The notes: generated from the letters alone by a model not told the origin. Numbered from the stretch's first letter, positions 16,751 through 25,528 are shown. The stretch: DNA of 64,000 bases from an uncultured Bacilli bacterium (GCA_910584305.1 CAJTZW010000001.1:91218-155217); one strand, 5' to 3'. Numbers and translations: made by a program.

Positions 16751-17560
16751 ATGAAGAATGTAATTGAAATTGATAATTTATCTTGTTCCAAGGGAAATGT
16801 TACAATATTGAATTCGATTTGCTTGAAGATTCAACAAGGAGAGTTTGTGAGTATTGTAGGAACTGATGGTGCTGGTAAAAGTAGTCTTATCAAAAATTTA
16901 TTAGGTTTTGAAACTTGTAGTTCTGGACTAATCCATATCTTTGATAAGGATTTATATGAAAATAAAAATGATATTTTAAAAAGAATTGGTTATGTGGCAG
17001 AAAATTGTGATAGTTCATTTGTTACAGATAGGGTAATTGATGAACTTTCCCTCCCTTTACGGAATCTTCATTTTTCTGAAGAGGAGATTCAATCAAAAAT
17101 TCAAGAGATAAGTTCTTATTTACATATCGACCATATGTTGGATTGTATACCGCGTAGTCTAAGTATAGGGCAAAAGCAACTAATTTCACTTGCAACTGCT
17201 TTGATTATAAATCCCGATATTTTAATTGTTGACGATTCCTTGGATATGATTGATTTACTTACAAAAGATAAAATTTTATCTCTATTTAGGAAACTTCATA
17301 GAGAAAAGAAAGTAACAATTTTATATGTAACACATGATTTAGAGGATACTTTATATGCAGATCGTATTATATTGTTATCAAATGGGAATATTTGTTTAGA
17401 TGAAAAAACAAAAACAGCTTTTACCAAGGAGAAAATTTTTCAGTCTTCAGGACTTTCCCTTCCTTTTATGGTGGACTTATCCAAAAAATTACAATATTAT
17501 AATCTAATTGATAAGATAGAATATAATATGGACAGGTTGGTGAATAAGCTATGGAAATAA
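16751..17560 (+). CDS. ecfA1: ECF-type transporter ATPase, EcfA1 position, with altered active-site motifs
   Basis: 269 residues, an ABC ATPase. Walker A GTDGAGKSS (37-45), signature LSIGQ (137-141) and the H-loop in YVTHDLED are intact. Two catalytic residues differ: the Q-loop Gln is replaced (YVAENCD where VFQNP is usual) and Walker B ends IVDDS, with Asp in place of the catalytic Glu. It overlaps ecfA2 by 10 nt. The order rplQ ... ecfA1-ecfA2 ... truA-rplM-rpsI is the usual Firmicutes location of the energising module for vitamin importers. ecfT, which should follow ecfA2, is absent. Confidence 0.85.
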   Translation: MKNVIEIDNLSCSKGNVTILNSICLKIQQGEFVSIVGTDGAGKSSLIKNLLGFETCSSGLIHIFDKDLYENKNDILKRIGYVAENCDSSFVTDRVIDELSLPLRNLHFSEEEIQSKIQEISSYLHIDHMLDCIPRSLSIGQKQLISLATALIINPDILIVDDSLDMIDLLTKDKILSLFRKLHREKKVTILYVTHDLEDTLYADRIILLSNGNICLDEKTKTAFTKEKIFQSSGLSLPFMVDLSKKLQYYNLIDKIEYNMDRLVNKLWK

Positions 17561-18399
17561 AACTTGAACATGTTAATTTTTCTTATCAAAAGGTGAATTG
17601 TGAGATGAAAGAGGTTTTTTGTGATTTAAATGTTTCTTTCTTATCTGGTAAAGTTCATGGAATTGTTGGGAAATGTGGAAGTGGAAAGACAACTTTTTTA
17701 GAGTTAATAGATGGTCTTCTTTTACCCAATCGTGGGAAAATATATGTTGGGGATTTTACTATCGATAATAATAAGGTTGATAATCTTAGTGATCTTCGGT
17801 CTCAAATTGGCTTTGTATTTCAAAATCCAGAGAATCAATTTTTTAATGCAACGGTATTTGATGAACTAGCCTTCAATTTAAAGTACTATGGTTGTTATTT
17901 ATCAGATATTCACAAACGAATTAGCGATTCATTAAGGATGGTTGGATTGGATGATACGTATGTGGGTAAGGATCCTTTTCATTTAAGCAATAGTGAGAAG
18001 TGTAAAGTTGCGATTGCCTCTGCTCTTGTATACAATCCTAAAATCTTGTTATTGGATGAACCCACTAGGAGATTGGATGGTAAAAGTAAGGAGAGTTTGA
18101 TAAAATTGTTACGTATTCTTAAGAATCGTTATCATAAGACAATTTTAGTAGCGAGTCATGATACTGATTTTTTACATCGAATTGTTGATGATGTTTATGT
18201 CCTATATGATGGAAATATTGTCTTATCAGGTGATAAGTATGACGTTTTTAAAAATACAAAGCAATTGAAAAAATATGGTGTAAAACCACCTAAAATTATT
18301 GAATTTTCAGATAAGGTTTTGCAAAAGAAACAAATAAAAATTGGCTATCGTGATGAGGTCAATGATTTGATAAAGGATATATATCGATATGTTAAATAG
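17551..18399 (+). CDS. ecfA2: ECF-type transporter ATPase, EcfA2 position, degenerate signature motif
   Basis: 282 residues. Walker A GKCGSGKTT (40-48), Q-loop FVFQNPENQF, Walker B LLLDEPT and H-loop VASHD are canonical. The ABC signature is LSNSEKCKVAIA where LSGGQ is expected. In an ABC heterodimer each ATP site uses Walker motifs of one subunit and the signature of the other, so the poor motifs of the two proteins fall into the same site and the good ones into the other. truA starts 40 nt after the stop, so there is no space for ecfT. Confidence 0.87.
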   Translation: MEIKLEHVNFSYQKVNCEMKEVFCDLNVSFLSGKVHGIVGKCGSGKTTFLELIDGLLLPNRGKIYVGDFTIDNNKVDNLSDLRSQIGFVFQNPENQFFNATVFDELAFNLKYYGCYLSDIHKRISDSLRMVGLDDTYVGKDPFHLSNSEKCKVAIASALVYNPKILLLDEPTRRLDGKSKESLIKLLRILKNRYHKTILVASHDTDFLHRIVDDVYVLYDGNIVLSGDKYDVFKNTKQLKKYGVKPPKIIEFSDKVLQKKQIKIGYRDEVNDLIKDIYRYVK

Positions 18400-18439
18400 A
18401 TTTTGATGTTCATATGCATTATGTTGGGGAGGTAACCTT

Positions 18440-19180
18440 ATGAGATATTTAATAACATTTTCTTATGATGGAAGTAATTATAGCGGATATCAAAAGCAGA
18501 TTGATCAGGTTACAATTCAGGATACAATTGAACAAGTGCTTACAAAAGTTAATGCGAATAAACCTGTTTTGATATATGCGAGTGGTAGAACAGATGCCCA
18601 TGTGCATGCTTTAGGTCAAAGGGCACACTTTGATATGACAGTTGCTATAACTCCATTTCGCTTAAAAAAATCATTGAATAGCTTACTTCCAAATGATATT
18701 TATATCCGAAGTGTAGAAGAAGTATCGCAAACATTTCATGCTAGGTATGATGTTAAGTTAAAAGAATATATGTATATTATCAATATTGGAGAATATAATC
18801 CTATGGAGAGAAATTATGTATACCAATATAATAAAACGCTTGATATTGAGAAAATGAAGGAAGCGATTTCCTTCTTTATTGGTACTTATAATTTCAAATC
18901 ATTTACAAAAAGTGATGATGAAAGAATGGATTATACAAGGAAAATTGTTCAAGCAAGTATTGATGTGGATTCTAATAATGCGAATCATGTTATTATGTCT
19001 TTTTTAGGAACAGGTTTTTTACGCTATATGGTTCGTAATATGGTAGGTACTTTAATTGAGGTTGGAGAGGGAAAAAGGAATAGCAGTGATATCTCAGTTA
19101 TTTTGGCTTCAGAGAATAGAACTAGTGCTGGAAAAACTGCTCCTCCTGAAGGATTATATTTAAAGAATGTTTTTTACTAA
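18440..19180 (+). CDS. truA: tRNA pseudouridine synthase A
   Basis: 246 residues. MRYLITFSYDGSNYSGYQKQ at the start and the catalytic Asp in YASGRTDAHVHALGQRAHF, where GRTDAGVHA is commoner. FLRYMVRNMVGTLIEVGEGK and GLYLKNVFY close the protein. Makes pseudouridine at positions 38-40 of the anticodon stem. GGGGAGG site upstream. Confidence 0.96.
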   Translation: MRYLITFSYDGSNYSGYQKQIDQVTIQDTIEQVLTKVNANKPVLIYASGRTDAHVHALGQRAHFDMTVAITPFRLKKSLNSLLPNDIYIRSVEEVSQTFHARYDVKLKEYMYIINIGEYNPMERNYVYQYNKTLDIEKMKEAISFFIGTYNFKSFTKSDDERMDYTRKIVQASIDVDSNNANHVIMSFLGTGFLRYMVRNMVGTLIEVGEGKRNSSDISVILASENRTSAGKTAPPEGLYLKNVFY

Positions 19181-19195
19181 AATGTTATATTTTAA

Positions 19196-19224
19196 TTGAC
19201 TTTTTATATATTTTTTAGTACAAT
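19196..19224 (+). promoter_or_regulatory. Promoter of rplM-rpsI
   Basis: TTGACT at 19196-19201, 17 nt, TACAAT at 19219-19224. Confidence 0.85.
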
Positions 19225-19229
19225 CTTAA

Positions 19230-19307
19230 TTGGTACATTTTATATCCCATGAAATGGGTATTGGGAACACTCGTTTCAAACTTTTGGTATTTAGAAAGGG
19301 AGATATT
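19230..19307 (+). promoter_or_regulatory. Probable L13 leader RNA
   Basis: About 78 nt between the promoter and rplM. It contains a CCCAT/ATGGG hairpin (19246-19250 with 19254-19258) and lies where low-GC Gram-positive bacteria carry the L13 leader, thought to allow autogenous control by L13. I judge by position and a hairpin only. Confidence 0.5.
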
Positions 19308-19742
19308 ATGAAAAATACATATATGCAAAAAAAAGAAGATTTAGTTCGTAATTGGTATGTAATTGATGCTAGTGATAAGAATCTTGGGCGTGTTGCTACT
19401 AAGGCTGCACATATGTTAAGAGGAAAACATAAAGCAACGTTTACACCACATATGGATTGTGGAGATTTTATAATCATTGTGAATGCTGATAAAGTAAATT
19501 TAACTGGAAATAAGTTAAATGATAAAATTTATTATAATCATAGTGGATATACTGGTGGTCTTAGGGAAAGAACTGCTCGTGAAATGAGAGAGAGTTATCC
19601 AGTTGAAATGATGGAACGTGCTGTTAAAGGTATGCTTCCAAAAGGAAGACTTGGGCGTCAAATGTATAAGAAATTATTTGTGTATGCTGGATCAGAACAT
19701 CCACATACAGCTCAACAACCAGTTGAGTTAAAAATGGATTAG
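19308..19742 (+). CDS. rplM: 50S ribosomal protein L13
   Basis: 144 residues from ATG 19308 (MKNTYMQKKEDLVRNWYVID), with AAGGGAG upstream; longer readings start within the leader. LGRVATKAAHMLRGKHKATF, YNHSGYTGGLRERTAREM and MLPKGRLGRQMYKKLFVYAG are L13 motifs. Early assembly protein of the large subunit. Confidence 0.98.
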   Translation: MKNTYMQKKEDLVRNWYVIDASDKNLGRVATKAAHMLRGKHKATFTPHMDCGDFIIIVNADKVNLTGNKLNDKIYYNHSGYTGGLRERTAREMRESYPVEMMERAVKGMLPKGRLGRQMYKKLFVYAGSEHPHTAQQPVELKMD

Positions 19743-19754
19743 GAGGAATTTTAC

Positions 19755-20171
19755 ATGGCTGAAAAGAAAGTTTATACTGGAACAGGTAGAAGAAAATCTT
19801 CTGTAGCACAAGTTAGAATGACTCTTGGAAAAGGTTCTATTACAGTAAATGGAAGAGATGTTCGCGATTTCTTCCCATATGAAACAAATGTAATGGACTT
19901 AATGCAACCGTTAGTTGCTACAAATAATGAAAATACATTTGATATTGTTGTTAAAGTATCTGGTGGAGGATTTACAGGACAAACCGGAGCAATTCGTTTA
20001 GGAATCACAAGAGCTCTATTAGAATTTGATGCTCCAAATGAAGGAAACGAAGGAAGCTATAGACAAATTTTAAAAAGGGCTGGATTTATCACTCGTGATT
20101 CAAGAGCGAAAGAACGTAAGAAACCAGGACTTAAGGCTGCACGTCGTGCACCACAATTCTCAAAACGTTAA
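19755..20171 (+). CDS. rpsI: 30S ribosomal protein S9
   Basis: 138 residues, a few more than the usual 130. YTGTGRRKSSVAQVRM at the start, GGGFTGQTGAIRLGITRALL, and a C-terminal LKAARRAPQFSKR whose last Arg contacts P-site tRNA. Twelve nt after rplM. Confidence 0.98.
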   Translation: MAEKKVYTGTGRRKSSVAQVRMTLGKGSITVNGRDVRDFFPYETNVMDLMQPLVATNNENTFDIVVKVSGGGFTGQTGAIRLGITRALLEFDAPNEGNEGSYRQILKRAGFITRDSRAKERKKPGLKAARRAPQFSKR

Positions 20172-20185
20172 TTATGCATATATCG

Positions 20186-20212
20186 AAATCCAAGATTGTC
20201 TTGGATTTTTTT
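20186..20212 (+). terminator. Terminator after rpsI
   Basis: A 10-bp perfect stem (20186-20195 with 20199-20208), TTG loop, T run. An almost identical hairpin recurs at 21283. Confidence 0.9.
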
Positions 20213-20426
20213 CAACTTAAGATATTAAACTATAGGATGTGGTAAGGTATAAGGCTAGTAGAACTAATAAATAAAATATCGCTTATTAAAAGAATTTATC
20301 TTCTTGTCATTAAGTATATGTCATAATTAATACTCAAATGTAAATATTATTTAAAGTACCCTTGATATATTTCCTGTTAAAAATAACAAATTTTTTATAT
20401 TATGTTAATGTGAGAGGAGAAAAAAT

Positions 20427-21137
20427 ATGGATCAAGAAAAAATTGGAAAATTTATTGCTGCGTGTAGAAAAAAGAGTAATATGACTCAACAGGAATTAGC
20501 AGAAAGATTAGGTGTATCAGATCGCACTGTTGGGAATTGGGAAAATGGAAGGAATATGCCGGATTTGTCCTTATTTAAACCCTTGTGTAATGAACTTGGT
20601 ATTACTCTAAATGATTTGTTGAGTGGGGAAAAGGTTAAGGAAAAAGAATACCAAGAAAAATTAGAAGAAAATATAATTAATACAATAAACTATACTAATA
20701 GAAAAATAGAAAATAAAAGCAATTTTATTGGTTTGACATTAATAGTATTTGGGATCTTGATTTCAATTACTGCTGTTGCAATATTTCCTAGCGAAAGTAG
20801 TTGGGGATCAATTTATTCAGTTTTTGGAGTAATCATTTCTTTAATAGGTGTTAGTAAATTTACAAAGCGATTATCATATGGTAAAAGGTTAATTTGTAAT
20901 TTTAGCTATTTTCTACTATTTATATTAGTATTGATGGCAATCGATTATATTGGAGTCGTTAATATCCAACAAGCGCCTAGATTTTCAGTAATAAAAGTTT
21001 CTGGGGATAGTGTTATGTATTATGATACACCATTTTATGATGTAGTTAGGTGTAATGTTAATAAGGATAATGAGACCTTTAAAGTAATTAAAAATCAAAG
21101 GTATGATACAGACGAAATAGATGTTTTCTGTAGATAA
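20427..21137 (+). CDS. Xre-type regulator with membrane domain
   Basis: 236 residues. Residues 1-65 are a Cro/CI helix-turn-helix: MTQQELAERLGVSDRTVGNW with PDLSLFKPLCNELGITLNDL. A charged linker follows, then three likely membrane segments (around 100-117, 128-142, 155-172) and a C-terminal domain of about 60 residues without Cys pairs. The layout suggests a membrane-anchored transcription factor that senses something at or outside the membrane. No target operator is evident. The gene stands alone, with about 210-220 nt of AT-rich non-coding DNA on each side, between two copies of the same terminator. Confidence 0.8.
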   Translation: MDQEKIGKFIAACRKKSNMTQQELAERLGVSDRTVGNWENGRNMPDLSLFKPLCNELGITLNDLLSGEKVKEKEYQEKLEENIINTINYTNRKIENKSNFIGLTLIVFGILISITAVAIFPSESSWGSIYSVFGVIISLIGVSKFTKRLSYGKRLICNFSYFLLFILVLMAIDYIGVVNIQQAPRFSVIKVSGDSVMYYDTPFYDVVRCNVNKDNETFKVIKNQRYDTDEIDVFCR

Positions 21138-21282
21138 TGAATTATGATTTATAAGTTAAGTTACTAATTAAATATAAAAAGGTTGAAAGGTTATATTTGA
21201 AGGGCTATTTTTCAGGATACATCTAAAAGGTTCCATAAATACAGGGGAGTTAATTTACTAAGCATTAATATATATATAGTAA

Positions 21283-21307
21283 AACCAAGATTATCTTGGA
21301 TTTTTTT
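21283..21307 (+). terminator. Terminator after the Xre regulator
   Basis: Stem CCAAGA/TCTTGG (21285-21290 with 21294-21299), TTA loop, eight T. The 24 nt from 21285 repeat those from 20190 with one change in the loop and one at the end. Confidence 0.8.
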
Positions 21308-21362
21308 GTGAAATAGGTGATTTTTAGTATTATATTCGTTATAATATATGTAGGAGGTCTTT

Positions 21363-22232
21363 ATGAGAGTTAGTGATGAATGGAAAGATTATAGGATTAT
21401 AGATGCCGGTTCAAAAGAGAAATTAGAAATATGGAAAGATGTTGTACTGAGAAGACCTGATCCTAGTGCTATGTGGGAGACTCATATGGATACTATATGG
21501 GAGGATGTTGATGGATTTTATCATAGGAGTAATAGAGGTGGCGGTTCATGGGAGTTTAGAAAGAAATTACCAGAATTTTGGACTGTAGAGTATCATGGCC
21601 TTAAGTTTAAAGTAAGCCCTACTAATTTTAAGCATACTGGTTTATTTCCAGAACAGGCTGCTAATTGGGATTTTATGATGAATAAAATCAAACAGGCCAA
21701 TAGACCAATTAGGGTTTTGAATCTATTTGGTTATACAGGGGCGGCTACAATGGCCTGTGCTAAGGCGGGAGCTATAGAGGTGGTACATGTAGATGCTGCT
21801 CGTGGTATGGTTGATTGGGCGAAGGATAATGCTCAATTGTGTGGATTGGAAAATCACAAAATACGTTATATTGTAGATGATTGTTTAAAATTTGTACTTC
21901 GTGAGAAGAGGCGTGGAAGAGAGTATGATGCGATTATTATGGATCCACCGTCGTTTGGACGTGGACCATCTGGTGAGGTATGGAAATTTGAGGATAAAAT
22001 AGCAGAACTGATAGCTGCTTGTATGGATATACTTACTGATAATCCTTTATTCTTTCAAATTAATTCTTATACTACAGGAGTGGGAAAAACATCAATTGAA
22101 AATATTTTAAGAACAACTTTATTAAAAAAATATCCGAATGGCTTAATAGAGGCTGATGAGATAGGTCTTCCTATAGAAAAAAGCGGTCTTATACTTCCCT
22201 GTGGGATTTATGGAAGATGGTATGAGAAGTAG
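21363..22232 (+). CDS. Class I SAM-dependent methyltransferase, RlmI/RlmK-like
   Basis: 289 residues. SAM site VLNLFGYTGAATMACAKAGA (about 118-137) and catalytic motif IMDPPSFGRGPSGEVWKFE, as in the RlmI/RlmK/YccW group that methylates cytosine-5 or guanine-N2 of 23S rRNA. The N-terminal part keeps FPEQAANWDFM typical of the group but lacks the PUA domain of RlmI, so the target may differ. GTAGGAGG site, and TATAAT at 21340 close upstream suggests its own promoter. Confidence 0.82.
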   Translation: MRVSDEWKDYRIIDAGSKEKLEIWKDVVLRRPDPSAMWETHMDTIWEDVDGFYHRSNRGGGSWEFRKKLPEFWTVEYHGLKFKVSPTNFKHTGLFPEQAANWDFMMNKIKQANRPIRVLNLFGYTGAATMACAKAGAIEVVHVDAARGMVDWAKDNAQLCGLENHKIRYIVDDCLKFVLREKRRGREYDAIIMDPPSFGRGPSGEVWKFEDKIAELIAACMDILTDNPLFFQINSYTTGVGKTSIENILRTTLLKKYPNGLIEADEIGLPIEKSGLILPCGIYGRWYEK

Positions 22233-22280
22233 AATATAATATTCATAATTTAAAAACATATATTTTAATAAGGTGATACT

Positions 22281-22946
22281 ATGTTGCGTTATAAAGTATG
22301 TGTTTTATTTTTGTTTATAGTAGGGATTTGTACATTTAGTTTTGTAAGTGCTAGTACAAATGATTTGCCTTTATTTGGTAAAGTTATCTATATAGATGCT
22401 GGACATGGCGGGGTAGATCCAGGTGCAATGTATAAAGATATTATGGAGAAAAATATCAATCTAAGTATTAGTAAAATCTTAGAAGATAAATTGACAAAGA
22501 TGGGGGCTATTGTTTATTTGACACGGTATGGAGATTATGACTTGGCTGTTAACAATACAATCAACCGTAAACGTAGTGATTTATCTAGACGTAGTAATGT
22601 TATCAATCGTTCTGGGTGCGACTTATTTGTATCGATTCATTTGAATGCTGAATCCACTGGGGTATGGAGAGGTGCTCAAGTTTTTTATGATGATATTAAT
22701 CCTAAAAATAAAGTGTTTGCTAAAATATTACAGGACAATTTTAAAAAACGTTTAAATAGTAAAAGGGAGTATAAGCTTTCTAACGATTTATATTTACAAA
22801 AGAGAATAGAAAGACCAGGGGTATTGATTGAGGTTGGTTTTTTAAGTAATGCAAGTGACAGGTATTTACTTAAACAAGAAAGTTATCAAAATAAGGTGGC
22901 AACCTTAATTGCGGAAAGTATGATTCAATACTTTGAACAAATTTAG
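22281..22946 (+). CDS. N-acetylmuramoyl-L-alanine amidase, CwlD-like
   Basis: 221 residues. A signal peptide or N-terminal anchor (residues 1-24) precedes an Amidase_3 domain: IYIDAGHGGVDPGA with the first zinc His, Glu in MEKNINLS, SIHLNAE with the second His, and IEVGFLSNASD with the catalytic Glu. Length and layout match CwlD, which with the lipoprotein GerS or PdaA prepares muramic-delta-lactam in spore cortex. A GerS-like candidate is at 60348. Could also be a general cell-wall amidase. Confidence 0.85.
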   Translation: MLRYKVCVLFLFIVGICTFSFVSASTNDLPLFGKVIYIDAGHGGVDPGAMYKDIMEKNINLSISKILEDKLTKMGAIVYLTRYGDYDLAVNNTINRKRSDLSRRSNVINRSGCDLFVSIHLNAESTGVWRGAQVFYDDINPKNKVFAKILQDNFKKRLNSKREYKLSNDLYLQKRIERPGVLIEVGFLSNASDRYLLKQESYQNKVATLIAESMIQYFEQI

Positions 22947-23064
22947 TTTATTATCACAAATTTTACACATTGTAATGGTAGTATGTATTTGGATATGAAA
23001 GAGTTCATCTAATATATTTTTTGTGGTATAATCTATTATAGGATTATAATAGGAGATAGATATT

Positions 23065-23997
23065 ATGTCAAAGAAAATATTTAAAACTTTGGATGAACAA
23101 ATTCAAATATTAGAATATAAAGGTCTTGTTATTCACGATATTGATGAAGCAAAGCGAATTCTATTTCGAGAGAATTATTTCTTTGTTAGTGGGTATCGTC
23201 ATCTATTTATGAGATCTATGAAAGATAACTCTTTTATTCCAGGAACAACATTTGAAGAATTGTATGCTACCTTTGTTTTTGATAGAAGAATACGGAATAT
23301 TATGTTTAAGTATATTTTGGTTATTGAAAACAATATGAAGTCTATTATTAGCTATCAGCTATCAAAGAAATATGGTATTCGTGAAAAAGACTATTTAAAT
23401 CCCAAAAATTTTACACAGGACGGAATTAAAGTTCGTCAGGTTACAGATGTAATTAACAAGATGAAGCGACAAATTCGTGTGAATGGTAAACAACATACGG
23501 CAACATTGCATTATCTAAGTAATTATGGTTATATTCCAATGTGGATTTTAGTAAAAGTTTTATCCTTTGGAATTATTTCTGAATTATATAATATTTTAAA
23601 GGCAGAGGATGCATATAGTATAGCTGAGTATTACGATGTTCAACCAGAAACTTTATCAATTTATTTATCTCTTTTGTCAAATTATAGGAATGTATGTGCT
23701 CATGAAGATATTTTATATGATCATAGAACACAAAGACCGATTCCAGATAGTAAGTATCATTATTTATTAGATATAGAAATGACGGATGATGAGTATAACT
23801 ATGGTAAGAATGATTTATTTGCACTTCTTATCATTATGAAGCAGATGTTACAGGAAGAGGAATTTCATGACTTAATTTATGAAATTGGGTATGAAATTGA
23901 TATATTGGATGGTAAGGTGGATGTTGTTCCCTTAAATCTTATTTTAAATAAAATTGGTTTTCCAAACAATTGGAGGGATATTGATAATCTAGAATAG
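23065..23997 (+). CDS. Abi_2 family abortive-infection protein (HEPN)
   Basis: 310 residues. TLDEQIQILEYKGLVIHD, YFFVSGYRHLF, FDRRIRNIMFKYILVIENNM and SNYRNVCAHEDILYDHRT match AbiD/AbiF-type Abi_2 proteins. RNVCAH (208-213) is an RxxxxH motif of HEPN ribonucleases, so it probably cuts RNA on phage infection. A promoter with TATAAT at 23027-23032 lies upstream. htrA begins 9 nt after the stop, so the pair is co-transcribed. It lies outside the integrative element. Confidence 0.85.
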   Translation: MSKKIFKTLDEQIQILEYKGLVIHDIDEAKRILFRENYFFVSGYRHLFMRSMKDNSFIPGTTFEELYATFVFDRRIRNIMFKYILVIENNMKSIISYQLSKKYGIREKDYLNPKNFTQDGIKVRQVTDVINKMKRQIRVNGKQHTATLHYLSNYGYIPMWILVKVLSFGIISELYNILKAEDAYSIAEYYDVQPETLSIYLSLLSNYRNVCAHEDILYDHRTQRPIPDSKYHYLLDIEMTDDEYNYGKNDLFALLIIMKQMLQEEEFHDLIYEIGYEIDILDGKVDVVPLNLILNKIGFPNNWRDIDNLE

Positions 23998-24006
23998 GGA
24001 GGAATT

Positions 24007-25089
24007 ATGCAGAAGAAACTATCATACATTTTGAATTTATTTTTAGCAGTTTGCGTAGGTGTTTTATCGGCATTTCTTTATATTAGTCACAATGAAGAAG
24101 AGGGCAAGGATGATATAGAGTCTGTTGTTAAAAACGTAACAATTACCGAAACCAATACCATGAAAGAGGCAATTGCTAAGGTATATGATTCGGTTGTGGT
24201 AATTGAGGTTACAACTCGTACAGGAGGAGGTACAGGCAGTGGCTTTGTTTATAAAAAGGATGAAACAACAGGTTATATCATTACAAATCATCATGTTATA
24301 GAGGGTGCTGTGGCTATTTATGTAACCAATAGTGAAGGTATACGATGTGAGGCTACACTTTTAGGAAGTGATGAATACTCTGATATTGCAGTTTTATCAA
24401 TTGGTGTTGATAATGTAATTGATGTTGCTCAAATTGGGGACAGTACAAAAACCGATTTAGGAGATACTGTATTTACAGTTGGATCTCCTTTAGGAAGTAA
24501 ATACCAAGGAACAGTAACGAAAGGAATTATATCTGGTAAAGATAGACAGGTAACAGTTAGTTTAACCAATGGTAGCTTTGTAATGGAAGTACTACAAATT
24601 GATGCTGCTATTAATCCAGGAAATAGTGGTGGTCCTCTTGTAAATATGAGTGGTGAGGTTATAGGTGTGAATTCTTTAAAGTTAGTTGAGGACGAAGTAG
24701 AGGGAATGGGGTTTGCAATCCCTATAGAGTTGGTTATGACATCTGTGGAAAAGTTAGAAAAAGGTGAAACAATAGAAAGACCTCAACTTGGGGTTCAAAT
24801 GATGGATATAGAAAACAGCTATTTGCTTTCTAGATATCAAATACGATTAGACAGTAGTGTTACTTCCGGTGTTGTTCTTCTTGCAGTAGAGGATGGGAAA
24901 CCAGCACAGGTAGCAGGTCTTCAAAAAGGGGATGTAATTGTATCTATGAATAAAGCAGAAGTTAGAGATTCAGCCCATCTTAAGTATATGTTATATAAAT
25001 ATGAAGTAGGGGATTCGGTTGTGGTACAGTACATTAGAGATGGCAAGATTTTTGAAACTACTATTCAACTAACATTGGGATTAGAGTAG
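24007..25089 (+). CDS. htrA: HtrA/DegP-type serine protease
   Basis: 360 residues. N-terminal membrane anchor (6-26), trypsin-like domain with the triad His96 (TNHHVIEG), Asp126 (YSDIAVLS) and Ser207 (GNSGGPL), then one PDZ domain (about 265-355, GLQKGDVIVSMN). Acts outside the cell membrane in protein quality control. Being 9 nt behind an Abi_2 gene is unusual; it may simply ride on that promoter. Confidence 0.93.
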   Translation: MQKKLSYILNLFLAVCVGVLSAFLYISHNEEEGKDDIESVVKNVTITETNTMKEAIAKVYDSVVVIEVTTRTGGGTGSGFVYKKDETTGYIITNHHVIEGAVAIYVTNSEGIRCEATLLGSDEYSDIAVLSIGVDNVIDVAQIGDSTKTDLGDTVFTVGSPLGSKYQGTVTKGIISGKDRQVTVSLTNGSFVMEVLQIDAAINPGNSGGPLVNMSGEVIGVNSLKLVEDEVEGMGFAIPIELVMTSVEKLEKGETIERPQLGVQMMDIENSYLLSRYQIRLDSSVTSGVVLLAVEDGKPAQVAGLQKGDVIVSMNKAEVRDSAHLKYMLYKYEVGDSVVVQYIRDGKIFETTIQLTLGLE

Positions 25090-25195
25090 ATATTGTATAA
25101 ATCAAGAATTCGATTGGATAGTATATACAATTGAATAGTTCTATGAAGGTATTAATCTAGAGCAAGCTAGATACTCTTATACCAAGAAAAATAAA

Positions 25196-25218
25196 AAAAC
25201 GATTAGTCGTTTTCTTTT
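25196..25218. terminator. Bidirectional terminator between htrA and the RHH gene
   Basis: Stem AAAACGA/TCGTTTT (25196-25202 with 25207-25213), TTAG loop. T-rich on the plus side and, read on the minus side, U-rich after the stem. It contains the minus-strand stop codon. Confidence 0.75.
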
Positions 25219-25406
25219 TGTTTATTTTCGTTAAATTCAATATTGTCTAAAGCATATTCTACACATTGTATAATAAATTCATTTCTACTAATATCTATTT
25301 TATTGGCAATTTCATCAATCTCTTTTACTTTATTTTCGTCTATACGAATTGATATAACAATTTTTTCGCTATTTGCTGTTTTTTTATATGGTTGGAATTT
25401 TTGCAT
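25203..25406 (-). CDS. Ribbon-helix-helix DNA-binding protein
   Basis: 67 residues on the minus strand. VISIRIDENKVKEIDEIANK followed by IDISRNEFIIQCVEYALDNI is a CopG/Arc-type RHH fold: a beta strand with alternating residues, then two helices. AGGGG lies 9 nt before its ATG. Divergent from the surface protein gene, with a 16-nt inverted repeat between them that could be its operator. May repress that gene and its own. Confidence 0.8.
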   Translation of the reverse strand: MQKFQPYKKTANSEKIVISIRIDENKVKEIDEIANKIDISRNEFIIQCVEYALDNIEFNENKQKEND

Positions 25407-25468
25407 TTTATCACACCCCTATATATATAATTGTATTCTTTTTACAAATTAATTCATATATTTAAAAC

Positions 25469-25492
25469 ATGTATTCTATAATATGAATACAT
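25469..25492. promoter_or_regulatory. Candidate operator, inverted repeat
   Basis: ATGTATTC (25469-25476), 8-nt AT spacer, GAATACAT (25485-25492): perfect arms, just upstream of the promoter at 25500. TGTATTC recurs at 25432. Suited to a dimeric or tetrameric RHH protein. Confidence 0.55.
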
Positions 25493-25499
25493 AAATGTA

Positions 25500-25528
25500 T
25501 TGACAGATGAATTCGTTAATGCTACAAT
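25500..25528 (+). promoter_or_regulatory. Promoter of surface protein-sortase unit
   Basis: TTGACA at 25500-25505, 17 nt, TACAAT at 25523-25528, the best consensus match nearby. It leaves a leader of about 130 nt with a hairpin TCAGTTA/TAACTGA (25536-25542 with 25552-25558). Confidence 0.85.
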
